A DNA stretch of 64,000 nucleotides. It comes from Gloeopeniophorella convolvens (taxonomy: Eukaryota > Basidiomycota > Agaricomycetes > Russulales). Every line of letters begins with the position of its first letter. The stretch's first letter is position 1. The DNA lies in NCBI GenBank assembly GCA_022496205.1, contig WTXD01000009.1:186001-250000 (forward strand). Reading direction: 5' to 3'. The notes beneath the pieces were generated by a model. That model made no database searches. It saw nothing but the letters and a program-made list of their open reading frames with translations, and had not been told where the DNA came from. Positions 55,236-64,000 of this stretch are shown piece after piece. The position numbers and the translations under genes are program-made.

Positions 55236-56964
55236 TCACGATCGACTGCGCGACTTGTCCAGGAAGGCCACAACCCGCTCCCTGAGGCGCGACCATCGCT
55301 TGTACCGCGCGACGTCCGCAGGGTCGACGCTTCCGGGCGCGGGTTCGGGGAGCATGGTGCGGAGCATCTGGACGATAAAGAGCGACAGCGAGACGTTGTC
55401 CTTCTTCTCGCGGTGTGGCATCTTGTCGAAGCTCGCGGGCATCTCCCACACGTTCGGGCGGTGGTGCTTGCACAGCAGGTCCAGACACTGCGCCTTGTCC
55501 TCGGGGGGTGCGACGAGCGCGGCGCGGAAGAGGTGCACCCACGCGCCGGCGGACATCGTATGATTGACCGGGTTCTCGAGTAACGCTCGCGCAATGCGCA
55601 GCGCCGAGGACATGTCTGCGCAGCGCGAGCAGAGCTCGAGCGCGGACGCGATCGTAAACTTGTGCGGCACGAGGTCGTCGCCGCCCTGCGCGACCATCCA
55701 CTCCACCCAAGCAGCGACATTTTCGGACCGCGCGGAGGAGGTTATGCCCTCCCGGGCAAGGATGAGGTGCGCCTGCACGAGCTTGTGCAGGTGCGGCCCG
55801 CGGAGGGCGGGGCGCAGCTCGATATCGTCCATGAACGTCTGCGCGTAGTGCACTGCCATGTCCGCGCGGCCGGCGGCGATGCAGCCGTCGAGGATTTCTT
55901 TGAGCTGCCAGTCGCTCGGCAGCGTCTTGACCGGCACGCGCTTCTCGCCTGGTCGGGGGAGCCCGCAGTAGTCCCGCAGGATGTCGAATAGCAGCTTGTG
56001 GTCGGCCACCTCGCCGCGGGAAAGGACCTTAGTGATGCTCTCTATGGCGCGCGGTTCGATGGTGAAGCTCGGCTGCTTCTCAATGGTGCGCAACATCCGC
56101 CGCCAAACGTATTTCCCGTCCGATACTGTCTGTGCGGCAATCTCTGGGTCTGCGTTGTCCAAGCGATCTGCGAGGGCGCACAGAAGAGAGCTGTACACCT
56201 TTGGATGTGGTGCCATCGGGCCGTCGTTGTCCAGTTCATGGAAGACATCGAAGGCCTTCTGATATAGTCCGGCTTTGCCCAGGATGGATATGTAAAGGGC
56301 AATGGGGTATAATATGAAGGAAATGCCCGAGTCGCCGGCAGGGTCGGTGAGTGAAGCAGGGGATTCGTCGAGGTGGGTCTTGAGCTGGTCGTAGATAGAG
56401 TGCACAAAAGCTAGCTGCTTGGTGAATGCCGACCAGTCATCGATAGTTGCGTATCCGCCCATCATGGTTGCGTATGTCCTGATGCTTGGCGTGAAACTGC
56501 GACGCTTGAGCTGCACCTAGAATGAGCACCAGAATGCAAGGCAAGATGTGATGACGTACGTCCGTGAAAACCTGGAACGCTAGTCTATACTTCTTGGCCT
56601 CCATACACTGCTGGATGAGCGTGTTCCAGACCTTGATGTTCTGAGCGTTTCTCGGTGCGCGCTGGAGCATGGTCCACGCGAGCTCGGCATCTCCTCGTTG
56701 GCATGTTCTAATCAGCCGCTGGGACAGCTCGTAAGGCTGTAAGGGTGGGCGAGTTGCTCCGGGCTCGGGGCGCTGAGCACCCGTAGAGGCACCATTAAGC
56801 TGCGCGGCGGTTCCTGGACGAGTGCGCGTCTTTTTTGGTTCCGCGTCATACCAGGCCGTCAGAGTAGCCTCTTCTGTTGTTGTACTGAAGGCACGGCGCG
56901 ATGGCCGTGCGTGTATTCGCGTTGAGGGCGCGAAGAGAACGAGAGCGCGACGCGGGATGTTCAT
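55236..56964 (-). CDS. mitochondrial pentatricopeptide-repeat-like protein
   Basis: Exons 56964-56560 and 56516-55236 give 561 residues. The start MNIPRRALVLFAPSTRIHARPSRRAFSTT is a strong mitochondrial presequence with a likely cut after AFS. Helical-hairpin repeats follow, for example IKVWNTLIQQCMEAKKYRLA, SIRTYATMMGGYA, YPIALYISILGKAG and VYSSLLCALADRL, each like a 35-residue PPR unit. Such proteins bind organelle RNA and act in its translation or stability, here by inference. The repeats are weak in the carboxyl half. It shares a divergent promoter with the secreted-protein gene. Confidence 0.82.
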
Positions 56965-57139
56965 GGTCGCGTGTGTGGTGGGCCGGGAGATGCCGCGGGG
57001 CGGGTTCCGAGGCAACTCCTGCGTTTCTCCTCCGAGTCGACGCTGCACGCGGCCGCTGTTATTTCATGGGCCATCTGATCACATCCCTCGCTGCGACATG
57101 ACGTGTTCGATCTACGTAGCTTCTTGTCCCCCGCGATCA

Positions 57140-57146
57140 TATAAGA
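57140..57146 (+). promoter_or_regulatory. TATA-like box of the secreted-protein gene
   Basis: TATAAGA lies 47 bp ahead of the ATG at 57187, within the 222-bp region (56965-57186) shared with the divergent PPR gene. The leader would be short. Confidence 0.45.
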
Positions 57147-57186
57147 CCGCCCACGGGGCATCTGCTTTGCCCCTCGCTTTGCCGAG

Positions 57187-57886
57187 ATGATGCTCCCGCT
57201 CGTCCTCATGGGCCTTGTGTCCCTATCATTAGTGCACGCGATACCTACCTGGCAGAGCTTCGGAACGAGGGGCTCCATCGATTCGTTAGTAACCGGCGCT
57301 AGCTCTCTCGTCGCTGGTGGCTTAGACTATGACACGACGTACTACCTCACGACACCGTGGCCTCGAGGTAAAGTTATCGCAACCAGATCTCCTGTCTGCT
57401 GGTCTGGCTCACGCAGGGGACAGGGTCTACCGGAAACATGACGATTTCCTCGATGCCTCGGCAGTACAATGCTCCCTTATTCTACGTCAACAACGGCCAG
57501 CTCTTCCAATACACGAACGAAACATACATCCTCCATGTCAATGTGCTGAACAGCACATTGGACGCAAACGACCCTTTGCCGTACAAGCTGGCGGTGGGGA
57601 GAGGGAGGGCTGGTCTCCCAGACGTGACGTGGAAGTGGAAGGGCCTGCTCCTGCAGGTCGACCATGGCCAAAAGACAAACCACGCCTTGTACTTCAAATG
57701 CATGTCTCGGCTCGGCAGAGGGGGCGTTTACTTATCCTTCGACCCGTGAGTGTATGCTGCGCTTGTGATTGCAGTGTGAATCTAACTCGAGACAGGATTG
57801 CATCTCCCGAAGGGTGCAGACCAGTCACGTTGCACGGTTTCAACATGGCCCATGATAAAGATGCCCAACAACCCTTGTCTACGTAG
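57187..57886 (+). CDS. small secreted protein of unknown function
   Basis: Exons 57187-57367, 57424-57745 and 57796-57886 give 197 residues. The first exon carries a signal peptide (MMLPLVLMGLVSLSLVHA). The mature part is mostly beta-strand-like, with several Asn-linked glycosylation sequons (for example NET and NST), two Cys only, and no recognised domain. Exon 2 was placed to keep the protein-like frame from YNAPLFYVNNGQLF, using the acceptor ahead of GGTCTACC. An overlapping frame in the same exon is Arg-rich and less plausible. There is no GPI signal or membrane helix after the signal peptide. It meets OST1 tail to tail 105 bp away. Confidence 0.75.
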
Positions 57887-57991
57887 TTGCACTTGCCTTG
57901 ATGCTTGTATCATCAGAAAATTATCAATATATATTCTCAGCCTCAAGCATGTCATTCAGCTGGCTATGTGTCTACGATCATCGATCACAGG

Positions 57992-59715
57992 TCACTTGGC
58001 CAGGTTGAGATCGACTCGCCGGGCCAGGAGGGCGACGACGAACAAAACGCCGAAAGCTATGGAAACGGCCTTAGGCTTTTGTAAGTGTGCTGACAATGGG
58101 ACTTTGTAAGTCACCTGCTCAGGCTCGTCAGTAACACGTGGAAGCGTCCGTATGAATGCTCACATAAATTAACCCGTCGTGCTTGTCGGTCAAATTCTCA
58201 AACGAGAAAGTAACCGCGGGGCGCCCGACGGTGTCCAGATATGTAACTTGCGTCGAGCGGTGCAGCACAAGGGGCGCGAACGGAGGGGCGACTTCGATCT
58301 CGCTGCGCATGCGGTTAGACTAATGGCGTCGAGGAATTTTAATGTGCGACTTACGTGGCGCCCTCAGGAAAGATCACCTGAACCTCCGCCTCATTGATTA
58401 CCGCACCAGGAATGATCGTCTGGACTGGAATGCCGACAACATACTTGCCAGTGCTCTTATCGTACCCAGCCGAATCGGCAAGTGGGGAGTCCCAACCGAG
58501 GGTAAATGTATAGTTCCAGCCGCCCATTACAGGGTAGCGGGGGCGAAGCTCGATCAGACTGTATTGGTTGCTTTGCGCCGCCTTGGGGACGGACGGTGTG
58601 GTGCGCAGATGTGACGTGGACACGTTGCCGTTCAGGTCATAATAGTATGCCGAGTGGATGCCCGCGGGGAGCTGGAGAGTCAGGGAAGGAATGATATGCG
58701 GCGCGAGGCGGTTGTAGAAGGCCTGGCTCTGGTGGTCAATGCGGGCGAATTGCCCCTTTAACCTACACCCGTTGAGAATCGGAACGTGGGACGTGACGAA
58801 GGCACACGTACTTGGGGCCCGCATTGTGCAGGGCAATGTCGTTTTGGATGTTCAAGTTGGCCCCCCAGTGGCTAATCTCGGCAATGCGCTTCAGGGACGT
58901 GATCTCTACAACCGGGTGCTCAAAGTGATACTGAACAACGATGTGCTTCTGGTGCTTCTCGATGAACTCGGCCGAGGCAGAGGGCGGGATGTTGCTGAAG
59001 GGACCATAAGTGATCGTTGCGCCTGACTTCGTCGCAACATTCTCAGCGGTGAACTCATCCAGATCTTCGGGGGTGGTGTAAGAGATGATGCGGGGTGTGG
59101 GCGCACTATTGTCGAGTCAGTTGCCATCGTAAGATGATGCACACCGGGATGACACGCACCGGACTTTCACTCTCTGGGTCACGGTCTTGTAGGGACTAAG
59201 GACGAACAAGTCACCCTCGTACTTGAGCGACTGAGGCTCGCTCTGAGCGGCCTTCTCGGGCCAGGGGTAGGTCGTATGCGTCAACACGGTCTCCACGACA
59301 AGGTTGACAGTGCCGTTGACACCCAATGGCTTCGGGAGATCTACAGTGTACGAGTAGATCCCGCTGGGAAATATGATGTGTTGGAGCGGGTGATATTGGG
59401 TCAAGTGTATAGTACTCACTCATGAGGGTCAAGTGGACGAGCAGTCACTGTCAACGGCTCATTCTGGCCCTTGAGTTTTGCCTCTATCCAACTTGTTGTC
59501 TGTGCTTCCTTCTCTCCAAGGGTCACGACGTATTGTTTTGAGCCGTTGTCGAGTGACCGAACGGCGTAGGTTGTTGTGACGTGGACTAGCGAGCCGCCGA
59601 GGTCGACTGTGCGCACGATAGCGGTATTTTCAAATGAGCGGGATGCAACAAAGATGTGTGACTGCGAAAGAGCGGCCAACGCGAGGACTGGCAGACGAAG
59701 CCAGCGCAAGGCCAT
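57992..59715 (-). CDS. OST1: oligosaccharyltransferase subunit ribophorin I (Ost1)
   Basis: The protein is an ER-membrane subunit of the complex that moves the glycan from dolichol to nascent proteins. Six exons (59715-59420, 59363-59160, 59105-58812, 58762-58355, 58302-58164, 58114-57992) give 487 residues against about 476 in yeast. The signal peptide is at the start (LRLPVLALAALSQSH). Landmarks are IYSYTVDLPKPL, YKTVTQRVKVR, the WGANLNIQND stretch, LRPRYPVMGGWNYTFTLGWD and GRPAVTFSFENLTDKHDG. One membrane helix (AFGVLFVVALLA) and a short basic tail end it. All joins are canonical. Confidence 0.96.
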
Positions 59716-59808
59716 GATGAACGGTGAACGGATCGGAAGAAGGAAAGAGTGAGAGTGCAAGTCAATATGTAGACGTGTCTATACGAATCTATTTTAGGCA
59801 ACCGGCCG

Positions 59809-60783
59809 CTACCACGTCCACATCGCCCGCGGGTTCCGCAGAGGCTTGTCCTCACGCACAAGTCCAGCAGACACAATCCGCTTCAGCTTGCGTGTACGCT
59901 CCTCTTCCAGCAACTGTACCCGCGTCTTTCCCTCCTTCAGCACCACGCTCATCCGCGAGTCGGGGTGCACGCGGATTCCGTATTTAGAGCGTCCCTTAAT
60001 CTCCATACGTTTGAGCGACCTCGGGCCCTTGGTCACCCATGCCTCAGCTGTGAGGATGTATGGATGAGTTTGCACGAGAGCATCCCAGCTGAGGTGACCC
60101 ACAGACGACCATCTTCTTGGGGTCAATCCCCTTCAGAGCGGCATGGGACTTGGCAATAACCAGCATATTCCGGATGCGCTTGCTCGCGCGTTTCTCACTG
60201 AACGTCATCTGCAGGATAGCAGAGTCGATGGGCTTTCCGGAAATCTGACGACCAATTTTGTTGAGCTTCCGGTGCGAGATTTTGAAGTTCGCCGTCGAGT
60301 ACTTGTGCTGCGCGACCGGTGAGCGTTTGGTCAGGGTAGGTGCCTCTCTACGTACATGGTCACTCTGCCTTGTCGCGCCGAACGGCTTCACATCTGCTCC
60401 CTGAGCAACTTCGCCCTCAGACGCGACAGCGTCAAAGACACTTTGGCTCTCTTCTTGAGCCTTCACCTGCTCCGCGGTGTCCAGCTCGCGCTTCGTCTTC
60501 TGTTGCCGCAACCCCGGGTTTATGGTGGTACGGAACCACTCAAATGGGTTCGTTCCAAAGGATGCACTGCGAGAATGACGTTCGACGACGTGCAACGAGA
60601 TGCGTTGAACAAGACGTACTGCCTACGCGACCCGTAGAGCAGGAGTTGTGACGTTGACGCGCGCTGGGACCCGGCGAGACGGCTAAGCGCAGAAGCTAGC
60701 ACACTTCTGAGCAGAGCGATAGGATAGAAACGCGCAGACATACCTGTTCGGAGAACCTGCGCAGCAGTACGCTGCATGTTCAT
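59809..60783 (-). CDS. mitochondrial large-subunit ribosomal protein uL22m
   Basis: Exons 60783-60744, 60618-60103 and 60047-59809 give 264 residues. The uL22 fold is seen in FKISHRKLNKIGRQISG, ILQMTFSEKRASKRI, the helix MLVIAKSHAALKG and the basic strand pair KGPRSLKRMEIKGRSKYGIRVHP. The amino terminus is basic, as for a mitochondrial import signal, and an extra low-complexity part (residues about 50-120) precedes the domain. The first intron is 125 bp, longer than most here, and the join is chosen by phase. An alternative exon inside it is possible. Confidence 0.9.
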
Positions 60784-60909
60784 GGCGGACGGAGGACAAG
60801 TGAGCGGGCCCGGGGAAAGCCGAGCCAACGGAAGCAGCAGGTCGCGTACTCAAATTTACACCTTACTAGACTGTACCATATCCTTCCACCTCTCTAACCC
60901 GCCCTAGCC
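60784..60909. promoter_or_regulatory. divergent promoter, uL22m / YOS1
   Basis: Only 126 bp separate two divergent starts, so promoters and leaders overlap. No TATA box is clear. Confidence 0.4.
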
Positions 60910-61306
60910 ATGCTCTTTCTCGGGGGCATATTCTACATCGGACTCTTGCTTATCAATGCCGTAGCAGTCCTCAGCGAGGACCGCTTCCTCGCTCGAAGTA
61001 CGTGTCCACTCAACGCTTGACCACTCGCATTCACCTCACAACTCATGGTCAGTTGGATGGTCATCTGTCCAACCACCAAACAACGTCGGCTTCCAGCAAA
61101 ACTATGACCAAGGAGCTGGCTACGGAAACCAAGGGCAGGACATCGGAGTGAAGGGCAGGATCATAAACCTTATAAGTGCTGTGCGGACGCTCATGCGCAG
61201 TACGTGTCACTTTCTGTGCTTTCAGTACTCACAGCTGACCCGAGCAGTACCGCTCATTGGGATTAATATCATAGTCATCGTATACGAACTATTACTCGGG
61301 AAATGA
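60910..61306 (+). CDS. YOS1: Yos1/IER3IP1 family vesicle-transport protein
   Basis: A short gene of three exons (60910-60997, 61053-61199, 61248-61306) gives 97 residues. It begins MLFLGGIFYIGLLLINAVAVL, then SEDRFLAR, a Gln/Gly/Asn-rich linker, RIINLISAVRTLMRI and PLIGINIIVIVYELLLGK. Both hydrophobic ends and the middle ISAVRTLMRIPLIGIN match yeast Yos1, which binds Yip1-Yif1 and is needed for ER-to-Golgi transport. The whole reading lies in exons too short to stand out as open frames. It ends 49 bp from the stop of the convergent GILT gene. Confidence 0.96.
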
Positions 61307-61355
61307 CATATAGATACAGGCTGGCAACAGTGTCTAGTGCAACCTCCCGCTCTAC

Positions 61356-62224
61356 TTACTCCAAGGCTGGAGGATTGCCATTCAGCTTCTGGTATTCTGC
61401 ATTGATCTGCTTCACAAAGTCATGAACCTCGTGCCCGTTCTGCGATCGAGTCAGCTCAGGTCACACAAGGCAAATAGCGCAAGATTCACCTCGCAATCCT
61501 TCCATGTTTCGTCGTGGACGCAAACTTTCTCGCCGTTGATGACGACCGTGCAGCTGTTGCTGTGATGCAGGGAGGCGGGTCAGCATGAGCGAAGAAAGGC
61601 GGGGTTGGTGACCTACACGACACCTAATGTCTGAATGACCTTGATGCTTTCGTGGAGTAGCTGTACACCTTCCTCGCCTGTCCCGCTACCGTCTAAACCA
61701 GCGCACTGCCCAACCTCGCTCGTCTCCCAGTCGATTCGAGCGGCGCGGGCGCATTTCAATGCCACGTCCGGACTGCCGATCTTTTCTTTGCCCTGGTAGT
61801 TCTGGCACATCACGAACTCCCACCATGTCTTTGTCGGCGTGTATTTCGCGACGCAGAGCTGCTGCACGTTCCCCGCGCACTCATCACGCCCGTGCCTGCA
61901 GGTGGCGCCAAACTCCGGTTCTGACGAATTGAGCCTGATGGGAGAGATGTTGGATGATCTGCGGAGGGGTGATCGTCAGAAAAGGGGCAGACCTTGCTAC
62001 GTATGCGAGTGAGAGGTCGATCTTGTCGGCGACCCTAGGGATCACCTTATCGAATAAGGCTTCGCACAAGAGCGCGTCGGGACATCGGGACATGACGCCC
62101 AAGACCACTGGCACCCTGACATCTTTGGCTAAGGGCAGTGACCAGGCTGCTGTGTAGTCGTAGGGCCAGCCCAGGTCGATGCGACGTAGAGTGGCAGCAC
62201 GAGTGCAAACGCCTTTGGGTACAT
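61356..62224 (-). CDS. GILT-family thiol reductase, with an apparent one-base frameshift
   Basis: Relatives of gamma-interferon-inducible lysosomal thiol reductase reduce disulfides in the secretory or vacuolar lumen. Exons 62224-61993, 61934-61617, 61559-61490 and 61439-61356. The signal peptide is MYPKAFALVLPLYVASTWA. The GILT signature is complete: CRHGRDECAGNVQQLC, near WWEFVMCQNYQG. The active-site region reads SRCPDALLC, with the Cys pair more widely spaced than CxxC, as in many fungal members. At 62133-62135 the coding strand reads CACTGCCCTTAGCC, where one C is missing. As given, a TAG falls at codon 32. With one base added the protein runs on as HCPLAKDVRVPVVLGVMS and has about 234 residues. 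Confidence 0.93.
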
Positions 62225-62420
62225 GGTTGCTGCGATTGAAAGAAGAGCGGCTGAGCGGGGCGTCCGACTCCGCGTCACGCCAAGCCGGCGGGTAAATTGC
62301 GTCATTGAACAGATACGACACGTGCCCCCACTGGCGACTGCAGGCCATCGCCTGCCCGCCCACCGCGCACGCACCGTGGTCCAGTACAAGGCCCTCGGCA
62401 AACCAGCTACGCTACGCCCT

Positions 62421-63226
62421 CTAAAGTCGCCTCGGGTCTCGTCCCACCATCTCCGCGCCTCCCCGTCGGATCTCGGTGGCTCGAAGTACCGGCACCGAGA
62501 AGTGAAAGCTGGCGCATGGTACCAGGGTCAGCCATAAGGCGCTCCGCGAGAAGCTGGGTAGCGCGCGCTGACCGTCGAGGGAACGTTGCCGGACAATTTT
62601 CTCGACAGTGAGTTCATTACGCACTTGTCGGCGCTGTAACGGCGTTTCGCTTCAACGACTGGAGACTGCGCATCTCAATTGGGCAGCACGATACCTTGAC
62701 TTCATCTGACACGGCGCTGCCTTGCGATTGCGGGGCGCGTGCTCCCCCGTCTGCGCTCCCCAGCTTCCCGATCTGTGCTTCGTCTGTGACCTTCACACAA
62801 TAGTCAATAATTTCAGCCCGGCGTCTCCAATTATCTTGCCAGATATCAAGCTTCTCCCGCGTAATAATAGGGTTGTCCTTGCGCACCGACGAGCTCCTGC
62901 CAGAGATGCGCGCATGCCTGGTCTTGTATGCTGCCCTTCCCACCGGTGCCCAGACGATCACGATCACGGAACTGGGCAGTGGTCCGATTGATTCTCATGT
63001 TCACCGCGTCGTCCAACTTGCGATACTCCCGCAGGAGTTCTGATCCAGGTCATGCCTTGAGACACATCACCGAAACTCGAAGAAGATCGGAACGTCCAGA
63101 ACCACAAGACGCACCTTTGAAGAGTGAGAGGTTGTGGCAGGTCGCCGGCGTAACCTGCACCAGCTGCGAAGCCTGTGAAGGCGACTGAACCGCGAGGCTG
63201 CCCAGGACCTGGGTGCGAGGAGACAT
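62421..63226 (-). CDS. caffeine-induced-death protein 2 (Cid2)-like
   Basis: Exons 63226-63115, 63039-62887, 62834-62695, 62633-62573 and 62508 to about 62421 fit in phase and give about 185 residues. The family signature is LREYRKLDDAVNMRINR, and the helical parts CAHLWQELV and NWRRRAEIIDYCVKVTDE follow. The end reads SRCRYFEPPRSDGEARRWWDE. The role of Cid2 is unknown beyond caffeine resistance in fission yeast. The end is uncertain: the frame runs past TRGDF without a stop, into the first exon of the GILT gene. One extra T at 62422-62424 would give a stop at once. The start is the first ATG after a non-coding leader. Confidence 0.82.
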
Positions 63227-64000
63227 GACGCGTCGCGTATTGTATTGGTGTCGAAGAAGCAGATGGATGACCCTAACACCGGAGGATCGGTGTTGGCTGG
63301 TTGGTTCGGTCGGCGGAGAGCCAGTGGTACTGGAGGGGCGCAACTGTGGTGACGGTGACGGAGTTCGGTCGGCAGACGCAGCCCCGCCAGTCGGTAGCAA
63401 TTGCTTACTGGGCGTTGGCGCCCTTTGCCGTGCCGATCGCCCGGACACGAACGTAAGGGCTACCCCGAGCCATTATCCCGGTTCTCCCATCTTTTGTTAC
63501 GCATATGTCGAGGCTGCGCAAGGCGCCCGCATTTTACCCATGGATACGGTCAGAAGTTCCGTGCCATCCTGTTGTCTTGCGGCGCGGTCGCCTCATGGCC
63601 AAGAATCACTCCAGCAGGCACAGCACACCAATAATAACGCCCTGTCGCGTGGCGCCATCGGAGCGCCTCATCCCATCTGCCGTCTTTATCTGATGGGTGG
63701 CGACAAAGTTCGGCTTGATAAGGGACAAAGAGGCGTCTGCTTCTTGGTCCGACCGTCCAATAGCCTGGTGGCGTCGTATATGGCAACCATATTCCCGGTT
63801 TTGTGAACAAGGAGCGGCAAAACGACGTCTCGTATTATGGCTCCGACATCACACCACGCACACACGTTCCCAATACCAGGTATTACGAAGCCCGGCTCCG
63901 GGTGTAGAAACAAAGAAGAGAGTCGATAGGGACAGTTTACAAAAGGAAATATGAAAACGAAGTTTTACAGCCAAGCATGACATCGGGGTATCATCGTCAC
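63227..64000. other. right-edge spacer
   Basis: No gene is supported up to the window edge. Small frames on both strands lack motifs and ATG starts in useful places. The first part must hold the Cid2-like promoter. Confidence 0.5.

Noticed and set aside
57424..57886. Arg-rich alternative frame in the secreted-protein gene
   Set aside because: The frame with YNAPLFYVNNGQLF has sequons, normal composition and correct phase at both introns. The other is typical of an off-frame reading.

Overview
The window is nuclear DNA of a filamentous basidiomycete, most likely an Agaricomycete and possibly a polypore. Its proteins are eukaryotic and fungal: BUD31, RPL35, OST1, YOS1, a Kha1-type antiporter, GPI-anchored chitin deacetylases, HIS6 and a mitochondrial uL22. 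Genes are packed tightly on both strands and cut by many 45-60 bp introns with short exons. Only coding joins supported by splice sites, reading phase and family resemblance are given. I see no rRNA, tRNA, CRISPR array, virus or biosynthetic cluster.

Layout. 1-6.7 kb: a truncated gene resembling nucleolar Utp8/NOL11, an unrecognised helical protein, an SLC1-type lysophosphatidate acyltransferase and a ten-exon glycerophosphodiester phosphodiesterase. 6.9-17.1 kb: two long low-complexity proteins separated by a probable 719 bp MITE with TA target duplication, then a Kha1-type K+/H+ antiporter and the splicing factor BUD31. 17.3-24.2 kb: a REEP/Yop1-like ER-shaping protein, a doubtful gene and a GCK-III/Ste20 kinase. 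25.4-33.0 kb: a tandem pair of chitin deacetylases and a Dal5-like transporter. 33.6-42.8 kb: an AlaX-type tRNA-editing protein, a RING protein, a 2-oxoglutarate oxygenase, a single-pass membrane protein, a decayed BTB gene fragment and the intact MATH/BTB-like gene. 43.2-63.2 kb: a compact housekeeping block with a membrane polyamine-synthase-like protein, an SDR, RPL35, HIS6, hydroxyacid-oxoacid transhydrogenase, a membrane-anchored aspartic protease, a PPR protein, a small secreted protein, OST1, mitochondrial uL22, YOS1, a GILT thiol reductase and a Cid2-like protein.

How the genes relate. These are mostly independent household genes. Several serve the secretory pathway and cell surface (OST1, YOS1, REEP/Yop1-like, chitin deacetylases, aspartic protease, GILT), lipid turnover (SLC1, GDPD) and mitochondria (transhydrogenase, uL22m, PPR). 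Many neighbours are divergent and share 120-380 bp promoters.

Most notable. At least five otherwise intact conserved genes (antiporter, BUD31, second chitin deacetylase, Dal5-like transporter, GILT) are each broken by exactly one missing base next to a run of identical bases. Deletions only, always beside homopolymers, point to consensus errors in a long-read assembly more than to gene decay. I found no convincing undescribed system. The best biological leads are the MITE, the decaying BTB copy, three GC-AG introns, a 20-nt exon and a candidate 32-nt intron.
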